Positions 16,361 through 25,330 of a stretch of 64,000 bases of DNA are shown here, piece after piece; position 1 is the stretch's first letter; every line of letters begins with the position of its first letter. The stretch is from Elusimicrobiota bacterium (GTDB lineage Bacteria > Elusimicrobiota > Elusimicrobia > UBA1565 > UBA9628), in NCBI GenBank assembly GCA_027451985.1, contig DAIDHS010000011.1, positions 1-64,000 of the forward strand, in the 5' to 3' direction. Position numbers and translations under genes: made by a program. A model generated the notes under the pieces. The model did no database searches. It worked only from the letters and a program-made list of their open reading frames with translations, and was not told the origin of the DNA.

Positions 16361-19300
16361 CGAATGACCACCACTTTGAAGATATGGCGGGACCCGGAGC
16401 CCTCGACGACCGCGAGGTAGACGCCGCTGGCTACGGGGCGCCCGGCGCGGTTGACGCCGGTCCAGACCAGCACTCCCGAGGCGTTGGCGGGCTCATCGAA
16501 GACCAGTTCGCCGTGCAGCGTGAATATCCGGATACGGGAGTCGGCGGGAACGTTGCTGAAGGTGACGTAGCCGTTGCCTCGGCTGGCGTAGAAGGGATTG
16601 GGGAAAATTTTAGCGTCGTTGGCCGCACCGCCGGGGGTCTGCTGGGCCACGACGAACTCGGAGAAATGATTCACGGTGGCGTTAATGACGTTCTGCGAGG
16701 TGTCCACGGCGCTGGCCAAGGGTACGCAGGTTCCGCTGGCGTCGACGCGCATGAGCGCGGCTTGATCGATGGAGAATGGGATGGCGGAAGGCGAATAGGT
16801 GATGCTGAGGTAGTAGGGCTTGAGCGGCTCGAAGGCAGGAGTCGTTTGGATGGTGAGTCCCGTGGAATTGACAGAGCCGGGGCATGGAGAAACGGCGAAG
16901 CTCATGGTCGAAATAAGGATGGTGACGGGCGTGTTGACCACTCCTTCGGGCGCGTTCAGAGAGACGGTCATTCCGTTGGGCAAAAGTCCCTGCATGAAAT
17001 TTGCTTCGTTGGGGTAGAGGATTCCGCCCAAGGTCCCGGCCGGAGCGCCGCCGTTGAAGGGTTCCGTGGAAACGACGTTGGAAAAGGCTGTTACTTGACC
17101 GTAGGGGTTTTCGGCCTGGACGCGGAGATAATATAGCAGCGTGCTGGACAAGCCGGTCAGAGTGTAGGAATTGCCGCGGAAGTTGGAGGAAAACGGCAAG
17201 GCGGTGAAATCGGTCGCCACGAAGTTGTCGGTCGAGTAGGTGACTTGATACGTGGTGGAGGACGAATTGGTTCCAGTCAGCCAGGACAAAGAAATGGAAG
17301 TCGGGCCGACGGAAGCCACCGTCAGGTTGCTGGGGGCGTCGGCGTAGGTCGCCGTGCTGCCCAAGCTGACATAGGATGAAAGTACGCCGTTCTGGTTGAG
17401 GGCCGCCGCCTGAGCGCTGAAAATCGCGCCCGCAGAAGGAATCCCAGTGAATGTCGCGCTGACCGCCTGGGTCGACACGGTCGCGATGACAGATCCGTTG
17501 ACCAGGACCTGCATTTGATACTGGGTGCCTGCGGGATTCCCGTTGGAGGTCCAGGCTCCGATAAAGCTGCTGTCGTTGAGGACGATGAGAGGAGGCGACA
17601 CGCCTCCGGGAACTGCGGCGAGCGTGTAACCGGTCGCGACCGCGGACAGAGGACCCTCCCCTTGCGAGGTGACGGCGCTGACTTCCACGGAACGGATTGA
17701 ATTAGTGGAGAGCCCTATATCGGCGAAGGAGGTGGCCGTGGGGGTCGCGATGACGACGGCAGGCGCCGTGGCGTTGTAAACCTTATAGTAGTTGACGGAT
17801 CCGCCCGGGCTCGTCCATGTCCACTGGATGCAGGTGGTGCCGTCGCTGGCGCAGGGCGTTCCGGCGACGCTGATGACGGAGATGGTGGTTCGGGTCGAGG
17901 CGACGTTGCTGAATCCGGAAAAGGCTCCGCCAAGCGACGCGGCTCTAACGCGGAAGTAGTAGGTGGTGTTGGGCATGAGAGGCGAGATGGTCGCCGTGCT
18001 GGCGCTCAAATTGTCGCCGATGGAAACGGGCGTGGAGAATGAAGCGGTGAAATCATCGGTCGAGTCGGATATCTCGTAAAGAGTTCCGAAGGAGTTTTGA
18101 TTGGAATTCCAGGTGAGAGTCACCGATGTCGGGGTTGCGGATGAAACTGCCAGGCCCAAAGGTTGCGCGGGCGGGGTATAAACGAGGGTCGAGGTCGATG
18201 CGGGGCCTTCTCCGGAGAGCGTATAGGGTGCGACGGTGATTTGCGCCGTGGACGATGGGGCAAGACTTGATTGAGTGAAGCTAAACGGTGAAGCGCCCGC
18301 CGCCGACACGGTCGAAAGGAAAAGGCCGCTGGTGGCGGAGTAAACGTCGAAGCCGTCCGCTGAAGGCCCGGAGCCTGCCGACCACGACCAAGTCCAAACG
18401 ATGCTGGAGGTGTAGACCGTGTCCGCCATGCCGGTCGGCGCGGCCGTGGGTTTGGGCGGGCCGGCCTGAAGAACGACGGCATTCGCGTACTGGGCGTTGG
18501 AAACAGTTCTGAGTCCGTACCACCCGTAAGGAAGCGAGTGGGCGGCGGCGGGAGACGTTACGGTGAGCGAGGAATTCATCGTCGACCAGGAAGTGTTGAC
18601 GCCGCCCCCATCGGCGTAGATGTCCGTGGTCAGATCGATGGCGAAGCCGCTGTCACCCTGCGAGGAGCTTCCGCCGGAAGAACCTAGGGCGTCAAGCACC
18701 ATCCTGGGCGCGTAAAAGGATGAGTTGAGGGGCCCGCCCCCCCCGCCGCTGGCTTCGGTGTTCCCCTCGAAGTTCTGTCCGGTAACCGTAATACCGGTCG
18801 CGCGATCAAATAGCGTCGGAGTTGCCGCGGTGATGGAAGACTGCCGCAGGCTTGAGGTCGTGCCGCTTTCAGCGTCGGGCGTCTGCGAGAAGTACATGAC
18901 CTCCGTACTAGCCAGGTCGCTTGATCCGTTAAAGCCGCCCATCACATGGACGTTGCCGTCCGGCGTCAGGATGGCAGCCTGGTAGGCTCTGGCCGCGGTG
19001 AGCGTGGTCAGATCGGTCCAGCTTTGTGTTTCCTCGCTGTAGATTTCTACGGAGTTTAAGGCCGTGTTAGAGGCCGTGATTCCTCCCGCGACCAGGACTT
19101 GACCGTTGGGCAAAAGAGTGGCTGTGTGATTGAAACGCGCCACGTTCAGAGAACTTGTCGCGGAGAAGGTTCCCGCGCCTGGATTATAAAGGTAGGCGGC
19201 CGAGGTTTCCCCGCCTCCCGTGTCTCCTCCGGCGATGAGCACTTTTCCGTCCGGCAGCAGCGTCGCGCTGTGATGGTAAAGCGGTTGCGGCAAAGAACCA

Positions 19301-21984
19301 GTAGCCGAGAAGCTGCCCGTGGCCGGGTTGTAGATTTCCGCGCTCTTGAGCGCTCCGCCGGAATTGACGCCGCCCACGAGGAGGACCGTGCCGTTTTGAA
19401 GCAGGGTCGCGGTGTCGTAGGCGCGGGCTGCCGTCATCGTGTTGGAGAGTTTTGACCAAGTGGCGGATGTTGAATAGTAAATCTCGGCGGTGTCGAGATA
19501 CTGCTTCGTGTTGCTGTCGTATCCGCCTGCGACCAGGACGGATCCGTCCGGCAGCAGCGTCGCCGTGGCGTTTTCGCGCGGAGTGTTCATGGAGGAGGTT
19601 GGAGCCCAAAGCCCTTGGGACGGGTAGTAGATTTCGGCCGCGCTCGTTGTCCCTGAACTTGTGGCGTTGGTTGTGAAGCCTCCGGCAACCAAAACGTTTC
19701 CATTGACGAGCAGCGTCGCGGTTTGAAAATCGCGCGCGGCCGTCATGGAATTGGTTGGAGAGAAGGTATTGGCATTGGGATCGTAGAGCTCCGCCCCATT
19801 AAGCACGGCATTGCCCTGCGCGCCTCCCGCGATCAAAATTTTGCCGTTGGGCAGCAGCGTGGCTGTGAAGTCGGCGCGCGCGCTGTTCATGGAGGGGCCC
19901 GCGGAAAAATTGCTGTTGACGATTTCCGCCGCGGAAAGCCCGCTCATCGTGCTCCAAGTGTTTTGCGCCGCGCAGTTACCCGACGTGCAGGTCAGGCCGC
20001 CCAGGAAAATAAGATTCCCATCGGGCAGCAAGGTCGCGGACTGGCCGTAGCGGCCGGTGAATGTGGTTGCCGTATTTTGCCGATCGCAGAATGTCCACTG
20101 ATTTTGCGAGGGGTTGTAGCATTCATTGTCGCCAAAGAACATCTCATTGATGACGACCGTTGAGACGCCGAAATTAAAAGTTGCGTTGGTCGTGTTAAAG
20201 CCGTTGAACACAGCTTCGAGGTTCCCTTTTATGGTTTGCAAATCTGTCGTTGGGAAATATGTCCCACCCATGGTCGCGGAGTTGACGGAGCCAGCCGATT
20301 GAAGGGTGACTTGGCCGGTAAGACTGGAAAATGTAACCGCAAAAGTCGCTACGCCGTTTCCTTTGCCATCGCTGGTGACGGTGGTATTGGTAGGAATGGC
20401 GCCGAGAGCGTAGCTTAGAGTTAAAGTGGAGGTGTCCGTGTTGATGGCTCCGTTGGTTAGGGTGAAGCTGCCGGCCTCGATCGTGTAGCCAACGAACTCT
20501 CCAGGCACCGTCAGCGCCATAGTGCCGCTCAGGGTTCCTCCGGTCAGGTCGCAAGGACTGTTTGATGCGTCGCAACTGTTGAAGTTGATGGTTCCGGACA
20601 TGGACGCGTCTGCTCCATTTACGGAAAGAGTCTGGATCTGATAGTAGCCTTGGCTGAAGCCTGAAAGGCTGAAATTCCCGTTTAAGATGCCGCAGTTTCC
20701 GCCGGAGCAGGTGACCGGGACGCCCGATAGGTCGGAATAGAGCCCTCCTAGGGGGTTGCTGCTCCCAGGGACAAAATACGCATGCACTGAACCGTCTCCA
20801 CTGACGATAGTGGGAGTCGAAAAAATGATTTCTCCGTTCTGAATAATACCGCTGGCTTGAACGCCCAGTTGAATATTTAAAGGAACACTCACCGAACCGC
20901 CGGTTGTCGAATCCTGGGCCACCGTCCCGTTGAATCCGTAGTCCGCGGGGTTTGCGCTGCCGGTGATGTCGCCGCCGGTAAGCGTGATGTTTTGCGCTGA
21001 GATTTGCGTGTAGGGAATGTTGCCGAAGCCGCCGAAGACTTGCACGGAGCCGTTGGGCATGAGCGTGGCGGTATGAAAAGACTTGCGTTCTTCCATCTGC
21101 GCCGCTGTCTGCATGCTGTCGCTCGCCGGATTATAGATTTCCGCGTCGGCGAGATATCCGTTGCTGCCATCGAGGTTGACGCCGTTGTACCCCCCGGTGA
21201 TAAGGACTTCTCCATTGCCCATCAAGGTCGCGGTCTGGCTCGAGCGCTCCACGTTTAAGGCATGCGCGGCCTGAAAATTATTCCCCGCTCCGGGGTTGTA
21301 GATTTCCGAGGTGACTAGATAGGGTTGAGTTGCTGCGGGGTTGAATCCTCCGGTGATGAAGACACGCCCGTCGGTCAAGAGCGTGGCGGTGTGATCGCCG
21401 CGGGCTTGGAGAAGCGTCGGACCCGCGATGAACGTCCCCACGGTTCCCGGGGTCGCCGCCGGTTGGTAGATGTCGCATTGGGCGTCGTTGTTGGCTGAGT
21501 TGCCCGAGTAGGTGGTGTCGTCGAATCCGCCGCACAGGAGCACGTCGCCAGAATAGCTGCCTGTTTCCATAAGCGTGGCTGTGTGCGCGAAGCGCGCGAC
21601 GCTCATTACGTTGCCTGCGGATGTGGTCCAATTCCCGGTCGCGGGATTGTAGATTTCTACGGTGTTTAAGACCGTTCCTAAGGCGTTGACGCCGCCCGCG
21701 ACCAGGACCGTGCCGTCAGGCAAAAGCGTGCCGGTGGCGTCGAAGCGCGCCGAATTCATGGAGTTGATGGTTTGGAATGTGCCGTCGGGCAGAAGCAATT
21801 CCGCTTCGCTGGTCGCGGTGCCGTAGCCGGTGTTGTCCGTGACGCCGCCGGCGATGAGAACCTCTCCGTTGGGCAACAGCACGGAGATGTTGCCATAGCG
21901 GGCGGCGCTTTGGGCGTGGGCGGGGAGAGAGAGAATGGCGGCGAGGCCGAAGACGGCCAAGGCTCCCAGGTTTTTCTTATGCAT
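16357..21984 (-). CDS. secreted Kelch/FN3 giant with FlgD-like C-terminal domain
   Basis: An 1875-residue protein if it starts at ATG 21984 (MHKKNLGALAVFGLAAILSL, signal peptide ending AHA-Q). The track's TTG at 22014 adds ten non-signal residues. It has about 14 Kelch-type blades of the form 'ATLLPDGTVLVAGG'. Six come before and eight after an inserted beta-rich region of about 290 residues (track residues about 338-630). Next come a galactose-oxidase-C-like domain and four or five FN3 domains. The tail is a FlgD-like Ig domain: DAKIFPNPFYASRGNGYVTF, GRPVASGVYLAVVEG, FKVVVIR. The FlgD-like tail and the following PorV-like barrel suggest export as type-IX-like cargo. Function is probably surface binding; no catalytic residues of galactose oxidase were identified. 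Confidence 0.85.
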   Translation of the reverse strand: MHKKNLGALAVFGLAAILSLPAHAQSAARYGNISVLLPNGEVLIAGGVTDNTGYGTATSEAELLLPDGTFQTINSMNSARFDATGTLLPDGTVLVAGGVNALGTVLNTVEIYNPATGNWTTSAGNVMSVARFAHTATLMETGSYSGDVLLCGGFDDTTYSGNSANNDAQCDIYQPAATPGTVGTFIAGPTLLQARGDHTATLLTDGRVFITGGFNPAATQPYLVTSEIYNPGAGNNFQAAHALNVERSSQTATLMGNGEVLITGGYNGVNLDGSNGYLADAEIYNPASDSMQTAAQMEERKSFHTATLMPNGSVQVFGGFGNIPYTQISAQNITLTGGDITGSANPADYGFNGTVAQDSTTGGSVSVPLNIQLGVQASGIIQNGEIIFSTPTIVSGDGSVHAYFVPGSSNPLGGLYSDLSGVPVTCSGGNCGILNGNFSLSGFSQGYYQIQTLSVNGADASMSGTINFNSCDASNSPCDLTGGTLSGTMALTVPGEFVGYTIEAGSFTLTNGAINTDTSTLTLSYALGAIPTNTTVTSDGKGNGVATFAVTFSSLTGQVTLQSAGSVNSATMGGTYFPTTDLQTIKGNLEAVFNGFNTTNATFNFGVSTVVINEMFFGDNECYNPSQNQWTFCDRQNTATTFTGRYGQSATLLPDGNLIFLGGLTCTSGNCAAQNTWSTMSGLSAAEIVNSNFSAGPSMNSARADFTATLLPNGKILIAGGAQGNAVLNGAELYDPNANTFSPTNSMTAARDFQTATLLVNGNVLVAGGFTTNATSSGTTSAAEIYYPSQGLWAPTSSMNTPRENATATLLPDGSVLVAGGYDSNTKQYLDTAEIYYSTSATWSKLSNTMTAARAYDTATLLQNGTVLLVGGVNSGGALKSAEIYNPATGSFSATGSLPQPLYHHSATLLPDGKVLIAGGDTGGGETSAAYLYNPGAGTFSATSSLNVARFNHTATLLPNGQVLVAGGITASNTALNSVEIYSEETQSWTDLTTLTAARAYQAAILTPDGNVHVMGGFNGSSDLASTEVMYFSQTPDAESGTTSSLRQSSITAATPTLFDRATGITVTGQNFEGNTEASGGGGGPLNSSFYAPRMVLDALGSSGGSSSQGDSGFAIDLTTDIYADGGGVNTSWSTMNSSLTVTSPAAAHSLPYGWYGLRTVSNAQYANAVVLQAGPPKPTAAPTGMADTVYTSSIVWTWSWSAGSGPSADGFDVYSATSGLFLSTVSAAGASPFSFTQSSLAPSSTAQITVAPYTLSGEGPASTSTLVYTPPAQPLGLAVSSATPTSVTLTWNSNQNSFGTLYEISDSTDDFTASFSTPVSIGDNLSASTATISPLMPNTTYYFRVRAASLGGAFSGFSNVASTRTTISVISVAGTPCASDGTTCIQWTWTSPGGSVNYYKVYNATAPAVVIATPTATSFADIGLSTNSIRSVEVSAVTSQGEGPLSAVATGYTLAAVPGGVSPPLIVLNDSSFIGAWTSNGNPAGTQYQMQVLVNGSVIATVSTQAVSATFTGIPSAGAIFSAQAAALNQNGVLSSYVSLGSTATYADAPSNLTVASVGPTSISLSWLTGTNSSSTTYQVTYSTDNFVATDFTALPFSSNFRGNSYTLTGLSSTLLYYLRVQAENPYGQVTAFSNVVSTEPFNGGAPAGTLGGILYPNEANFMQGLLPNGMTVSLNAPEGVVNTPVTILISTMSFAVSPCPGSVNSTGLTIQTTPAFEPLKPYYLSITYSPSAIPFSIDQAALMRVDASGTCVPLASAVDTSQNVINATVNHFSEFVVAQQTPGGAANDAKIFPNPFYASRGNGYVTFSNVPADSRIRIFTLHGELVFDEPANASGVLVWTGVNRAGRPVASGVYLAVVEGSGSRHIFKVVVIR

Positions 21985-22023
21985 AGACACAAGTTGCCGC
22001 GTTGCCGGAGGCAATGTGGCAAT

Positions 22024-22052
22024 AAAATAACGAAGCGGTGTTACAAAATCAA
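22024..22052 (-). promoter_or_regulatory. sigma70-like promoter of the Kelch-barrel operon
   Basis: On the minus strand TTGATT (22047-22052), a 17-base spacer and TATTTT (22024-22029) precede the Kelch gene by about 40 bases. This separates the Kelch-barrel-coiled-coil unit from the upstream sugar cluster. The -35 hexamer is the same TTGATT as in the RDD promoter. Confidence 0.55.
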
Positions 22053-22088
22053 TAACGAGGACCGCGGATAAACTGCGGAATTACGGTC

Positions 22089-22661
22089 TTATTTTGCGGG
22101 GACGATCAGGAGGGAGTCGCCGTTTTTGCGCTGAGCGTCGGCCGGGTCCAGTCTTTTTTTGCCGTTGACCAGGAAGTAATAGCGGTAGGATCCGGGCATG
22201 AGGTAGACTTTGAGAGTCCAGACGCCGTTTCTGCGGCGCATGGATTCTTTGCCCCCCTGCCGGATGAGGAAAGCCCCGGCCAGTTCGACTGAACGCGCAT
22301 GAGAAGCTCTGAGCTTGAAAACTAGGGCATGAGCTTTTTGCGGGTTCGCGGTAGAGGAGGCCTGTTTCGCGGCGGAGGCGGCAGACGGTTTGCGGGCCGA
22401 TGCTATGGATTTCCCCGCTTGGGCGGCTTTGGGCTGCGCCGGCGGATGTTGAGCCGCGGGCTTGGGCGGACGCGCTTCTGGTTTCTGACGCTGGAAAAGA
22501 ACGGGGATTGCAGGCGGCGCCTGCCAATGTTCGTAAAGCGTCGCGGCGAGCGCGCCTCCGAAGAGGATGACGAAAAAAGAATCCGCAACCAGAAGGACGG
22601 CCCAGATCTTCTGGCTGGAGAAAAAACTTTTCTTCTTAGGATCCTGTTCCACCGCGTCCAT
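22089..22661 (-). CDS. membrane-anchored glycogen-binding-like (CBM48) domain protein
   Basis: A 190-residue protein from ATG 22661 (MDAVEQDPKKKSFFSSQKIW); the track begins at an upstream TTG. A single transmembrane helix near residues 20-42 (AVLLVADSFFVILFGGALAA) is followed by a Pro/Ala/Lys linker of about 60 residues. The C-terminal domain of about 85 residues has the isoamylase-N/AMPK-type carbohydrate-binding pattern: ALVFKLRASHARSVELAGAF, GVWTLKVYLMPGSYRYYFLV, NGKKRLDPADAQ. The linker would let the domain reach into the periplasm. The ligand is unknown. It is the last gene of the sugar cluster, 23 bases after kdsC. Confidence 0.72.
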   Translation of the reverse strand: MDAVEQDPKKKSFFSSQKIWAVLLVADSFFVILFGGALAATLYEHWQAPPAIPVLFQRQKPEARPPKPAAQHPPAQPKAAQAGKSIASARKPSAASAAKQASSTANPQKAHALVFKLRASHARSVELAGAFLIRQGGKESMRRRNGVWTLKVYLMPGSYRYYFLVNGKKRLDPADAQRKNGDSLLIVPAK

Positions 22662-22684
22662 TCTAGCGAAGCCGCCGCGGGCTG

Positions 22685-23233
22685 TCAATCAAAATGAGCC
22701 AGGAGTTCTTCCCACCGCTCCTGGGCGCGCAGGAGAGTTTCGACGACTTCCCGCACCGCGCCGGCGCCGCCGAAGGCCTTCGTGACCCAGTGGGCCGCGG
22801 CTTTGACCTCGGGACGCGCGTTGGCAGGCGCCACGGCCAGGCCCACGCGCCTAAGGACCGGGAGATCCGGCAGGTCATCGCCCATGTAGAGCGTGTCGCG
22901 CAGCGAGACGCCTGATGCGCGTCCGATTTCCTCCAGCACCGCGACCTTGTCGAGACGGCCCTGGTAAATGTAAGCCGCTTGGAGCATCTCAAGGCGTTTT
23001 TGCGTTCCCGCCGATTGACGTCCACTGATGAATCCCGTTTTGACGCCCATCTGCGTCAGCCAGGTGAGCGAAATGGAGTCCTGCGAGTGCATGCCTTTAA
23101 ATTCTACTAGGCCGCCCGCGGAATCCACGAAGTGGTAGATGAGCCCGTTGGTAAGCACGCCATCAACATCCATGAGCGCGAGTTTCACGCGTTTGGCTGC
23201 CTTTCTAAGCTGGTTGCGGCTTAATTTCGGCAT
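22685..23233 (-). CDS. kdsC: 3-deoxy-D-manno-octulosonate 8-phosphate phosphatase
   Basis: A 182-residue HAD-superfamily phosphatase of the KdsC/YrbI type without a cap domain. Motif I is LALMDVDGVLTNGLIY, motif II includes GFISGRQS, and motif III/IV is MGDDLPDLPVLRRVGLAVAP. The length is typical for KdsC, which acts as a tetramer. The enzyme dephosphorylates KDO-8-phosphate to KDO for the lipopolysaccharide inner core. Some KdsC-like proteins act on other C9 sugar acids. It overlaps pgi by 13 nt, placing LPS precursor synthesis in one transcript with sugar-phosphate isomerases. Confidence 0.88.
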   Translation of the reverse strand: MPKLSRNQLRKAAKRVKLALMDVDGVLTNGLIYHFVDSAGGLVEFKGMHSQDSISLTWLTQMGVKTGFISGRQSAGTQKRLEMLQAAYIYQGRLDKVAVLEEIGRASGVSLRDTLYMGDDLPDLPVLRRVGLAVAPANARPEVKAAAHWVTKAFGGAGAVREVVETLLRAQERWEELLAHFD

Positions 23234-24855
23234 GAGGTTCTGTTCTCCTTCTTCAATTTCCGCGGGTCAAGAGCGTTGACGATGGCGGCCATGTGGTTGG
23301 CGCCGGGAGCGCCCAGGTCCAGGCGCAAGACCCGGCGGTCGGCCGCGAGCAGAGCGGCAAAATCTCCCTCCGCCTGGGCGCGGCAGACGGTTTCAAGGCC
23401 GTAGCGCCGGCGCGGCAGGGGCAGCGGGGCGGCAGGCGGCGCGATGATTTCCACGAAGAGGCCGCGGTTTTTGCCGCCCTTGTAGAACTGGCCGCCGGAG
23501 TGCAGATAGGCCGGACCGAAGTCGAGGACGGTCGCAAGCCCCGTCTTTTCGCGTAGAAGCGCGGCGAACCTTTCAAGCGCGGCCGCGTCCTTGCCCTGGG
23601 GCGCGGCGTAGGCCAACACGGCGCAGTAGTCTCCCGGGCGCCCGCGGCCGAGGTGGGCGCCCAGCGCGTTCTCCAATGGGCTGTAGCCCGTTGGACGCTC
23701 CGGAAACACGAGTTTTTTGAGCTCCGGATCGCAGAACGCAGGAATGCCGGAGGCATAGAAGTCGGGTTTGGGACCGCGGCCGCGCGGTTTCTTCGGGCCG
23801 GCACGTCCGGCGCTCTCGAGGATGCCCCGCGCGGCGACTTTGGCGGACTCGACGTCAGGCTCGCCGAACGGGTTTGCTTCCGTCAAGAACGCCGCGGCGC
23901 ACGCGGCGATTTCCCAGGTTAGGAACTCCGCAACCGCGTTGGTCGCGATGGGAACGGCGAGTTCGTCCGGCGCGGCCGCCTTTGGTGCGCCATCGCTCTC
24001 GCGTGGGACGGGTAACAGCCCGCGGCCGCCTTTGCCCAACGCCTCCGCGGTCATTTGGGAAATCCAGGGGCCGAAGCTCCGCAGGCGCGGGGGCAATTCG
24101 AGCACGAGTTTGTCGCGGCCGGTGAGCTCTCCGCACGCAAGGCGCGCGCCCAGCCTCAGCGCGGGGTTGTCATCGGCGGGAGCCCAGAGGCGTTTTTCCT
24201 GCTCTAGGGCGTCGCGCAAAAATGCGTCCACGTCCACTCCGGAAAGCGCGGCGGGCACCAGGCCGAAGGCCGTCCAAACGGAATAGCGCCCCCCCACGTC
24301 CGGCGGTGCCGTGAAGATTTTGCGGAAGGTTAGGCGCCGGGCTTTTTTTTCAAGGGACGTGCCCGGGTCCGTGATCGCAGCGAAACGGCGGCCGGCCTTG
24401 CCCGGGAAAAGCGCGTCGACGCGGTTGAAAAAATAATCCATAAGACAGCCGGACTCGACCGTGGATCCTGATTTGCTCGAAACGATGAAGAAGGTTTTTT
24501 TTAGATCAAGCGAAGCCTCAAAGTGGCGCACGGCGTCGGGGTGGATTGAGTCTAAAACCTCCAGACGGGGGAAGCTCTCATTCCGTGGGAAGCAGTCGCG
24601 GAAAACGCGGCAGGACAAAATGGAGCCGCCCATGCCCAGCACGGCGACCGCGTCCCAACCCTCGGATTTGAACTCCTCAGCGAAGGAACGCAGCGGCCCC
24701 AGGCCCGCAGCCGAGGCCGCGGGCGCCGTTACCCAACCCAGACAATTGCGGGCAAGCTCCTCGTCTTGGGTCGTCTTGCCGAAAAGAGAGGCGTCCTTGC
24801 GGCGCAGGCGCTCCAAAAAACGGCTTTCGAGGAGCGCGGAGACGCTAGCGTCCAA
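23221..24855 (-). CDS. pgi: glucose-6-phosphate isomerase, divergent type
   Basis: A 544-residue SIS-fold isomerase. The phosphate-binding motif is FFIVSSKSGSTVESGCLMDY, preceded by VAVLGMGGSILSCRVFRD. A PGI-signature-like segment is PPDVGGRYSVWTAFGLVPAA. The conserved C-terminal motif is ANPFGEPDVESAKVAARGIL. It is closer in pattern to the PGI half of transaldolase-PGI fusions (EALGKGGRGLLPVPRESDGA) than to the E. coli enzyme; no transaldolase half is attached. It interconverts glucose-6-phosphate and fructose-6-phosphate in the cytoplasm. The start overlaps rpiB by 11 nt and the end overlaps kdsC by 13 nt. Confidence 0.85.
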   Translation of the reverse strand: MDASVSALLESRFLERLRRKDASLFGKTTQDEELARNCLGWVTAPAASAAGLGPLRSFAEEFKSEGWDAVAVLGMGGSILSCRVFRDCFPRNESFPRLEVLDSIHPDAVRHFEASLDLKKTFFIVSSKSGSTVESGCLMDYFFNRVDALFPGKAGRRFAAITDPGTSLEKKARRLTFRKIFTAPPDVGGRYSVWTAFGLVPAALSGVDVDAFLRDALEQEKRLWAPADDNPALRLGARLACGELTGRDKLVLELPPRLRSFGPWISQMTAEALGKGGRGLLPVPRESDGAPKAAAPDELAVPIATNAVAEFLTWEIAACAAAFLTEANPFGEPDVESAKVAARGILESAGRAGPKKPRGRGPKPDFYASGIPAFCDPELKKLVFPERPTGYSPLENALGAHLGRGRPGDYCAVLAYAAPQGKDAAALERFAALLREKTGLATVLDFGPAYLHSGGQFYKGGKNRGLFVEIIAPPAAPLPLPRRRYGLETVCRAQAEGDFAALLAADRRVLRLDLGAPGANHMAAIVNALDPRKLKKENRTSCRN

Positions 24856-25321
24856 GTGCCTTTGCCGCAGGCCGGGAAAATTCCGCTTCGATGGCGGCGA
24901 CTTTTTTTAGGCGCCGGACATGACGCGCCGCGCCAGAAAAACGCGCTTTTATCCAGGTTCGCACGATCTCAAGCGCCAGCGCAGAACCGATGACGCGTTC
25001 TCCCAGGCACAAGATGTTAACGTTGTCATCCTCAACGCCCTGCCGCGCGGAGAAAGTGTCGTGACAGAGTCCAGCGCGCGCGCCCGGGACCTTATTGGCG
25101 GCCACGCTGGCACCCACGCCGCTGCCGCAAACCATGACTCCGCGTTCGGCCTTGCCCGTGGCCACAGCCAGCGCCACTTTGCGGGCGTAGTCCGGATAGT
25201 CCGCAGGGCGTTCGGAGCGCGTTCCGCAGTCAATGACGCGGTGCCCCGCGTCCCGAAGAAGCTTGCCGACGAGAGTTTTGAGCTTGTAGCCGGCGTGGTC
25301 GGCCCCGATGGCGATGCGCAT
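24845..25321 (-). CDS. rpiB: ribose-5-phosphate isomerase B
   Basis: A 158-residue RpiB/LacAB-family protein starting MRIAIGADHAGYKLKTLVGK, with the usual ADHAG motif. YPDYARKVA and the active-site loop GVMVCGSGVGASVAANKVPG (catalytic Cys and the anion-hole GSG) follow, then NVNILCLGERVIG. RpiB interconverts ribulose-5-phosphate and ribose-5-phosphate. The length is slightly above the usual 145-150 because of a short basic tail. It starts 9 bases after the upstream kinase gene and overlaps pgi. Confidence 0.93.
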   Translation of the reverse strand: MRIAIGADHAGYKLKTLVGKLLRDAGHRVIDCGTRSERPADYPDYARKVALAVATGKAERGVMVCGSGVGASVAANKVPGARAGLCHDTFSARQGVEDDNVNILCLGERVIGSALALEIVRTWIKARFSGAARHVRRLKKVAAIEAEFSRPAAKALGR

Positions 25322-25330
25322 GATGAGATT

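Noticed and set aside
19000-21960. CRISPR-like or tandem DNA repeat in the Kelch gene
   Set aside because: The recurring GT/CCGTCGGGCAGCAG-type segments are degenerate codon-level repeats encoding Kelch blades, in frame and irregularly spaced.
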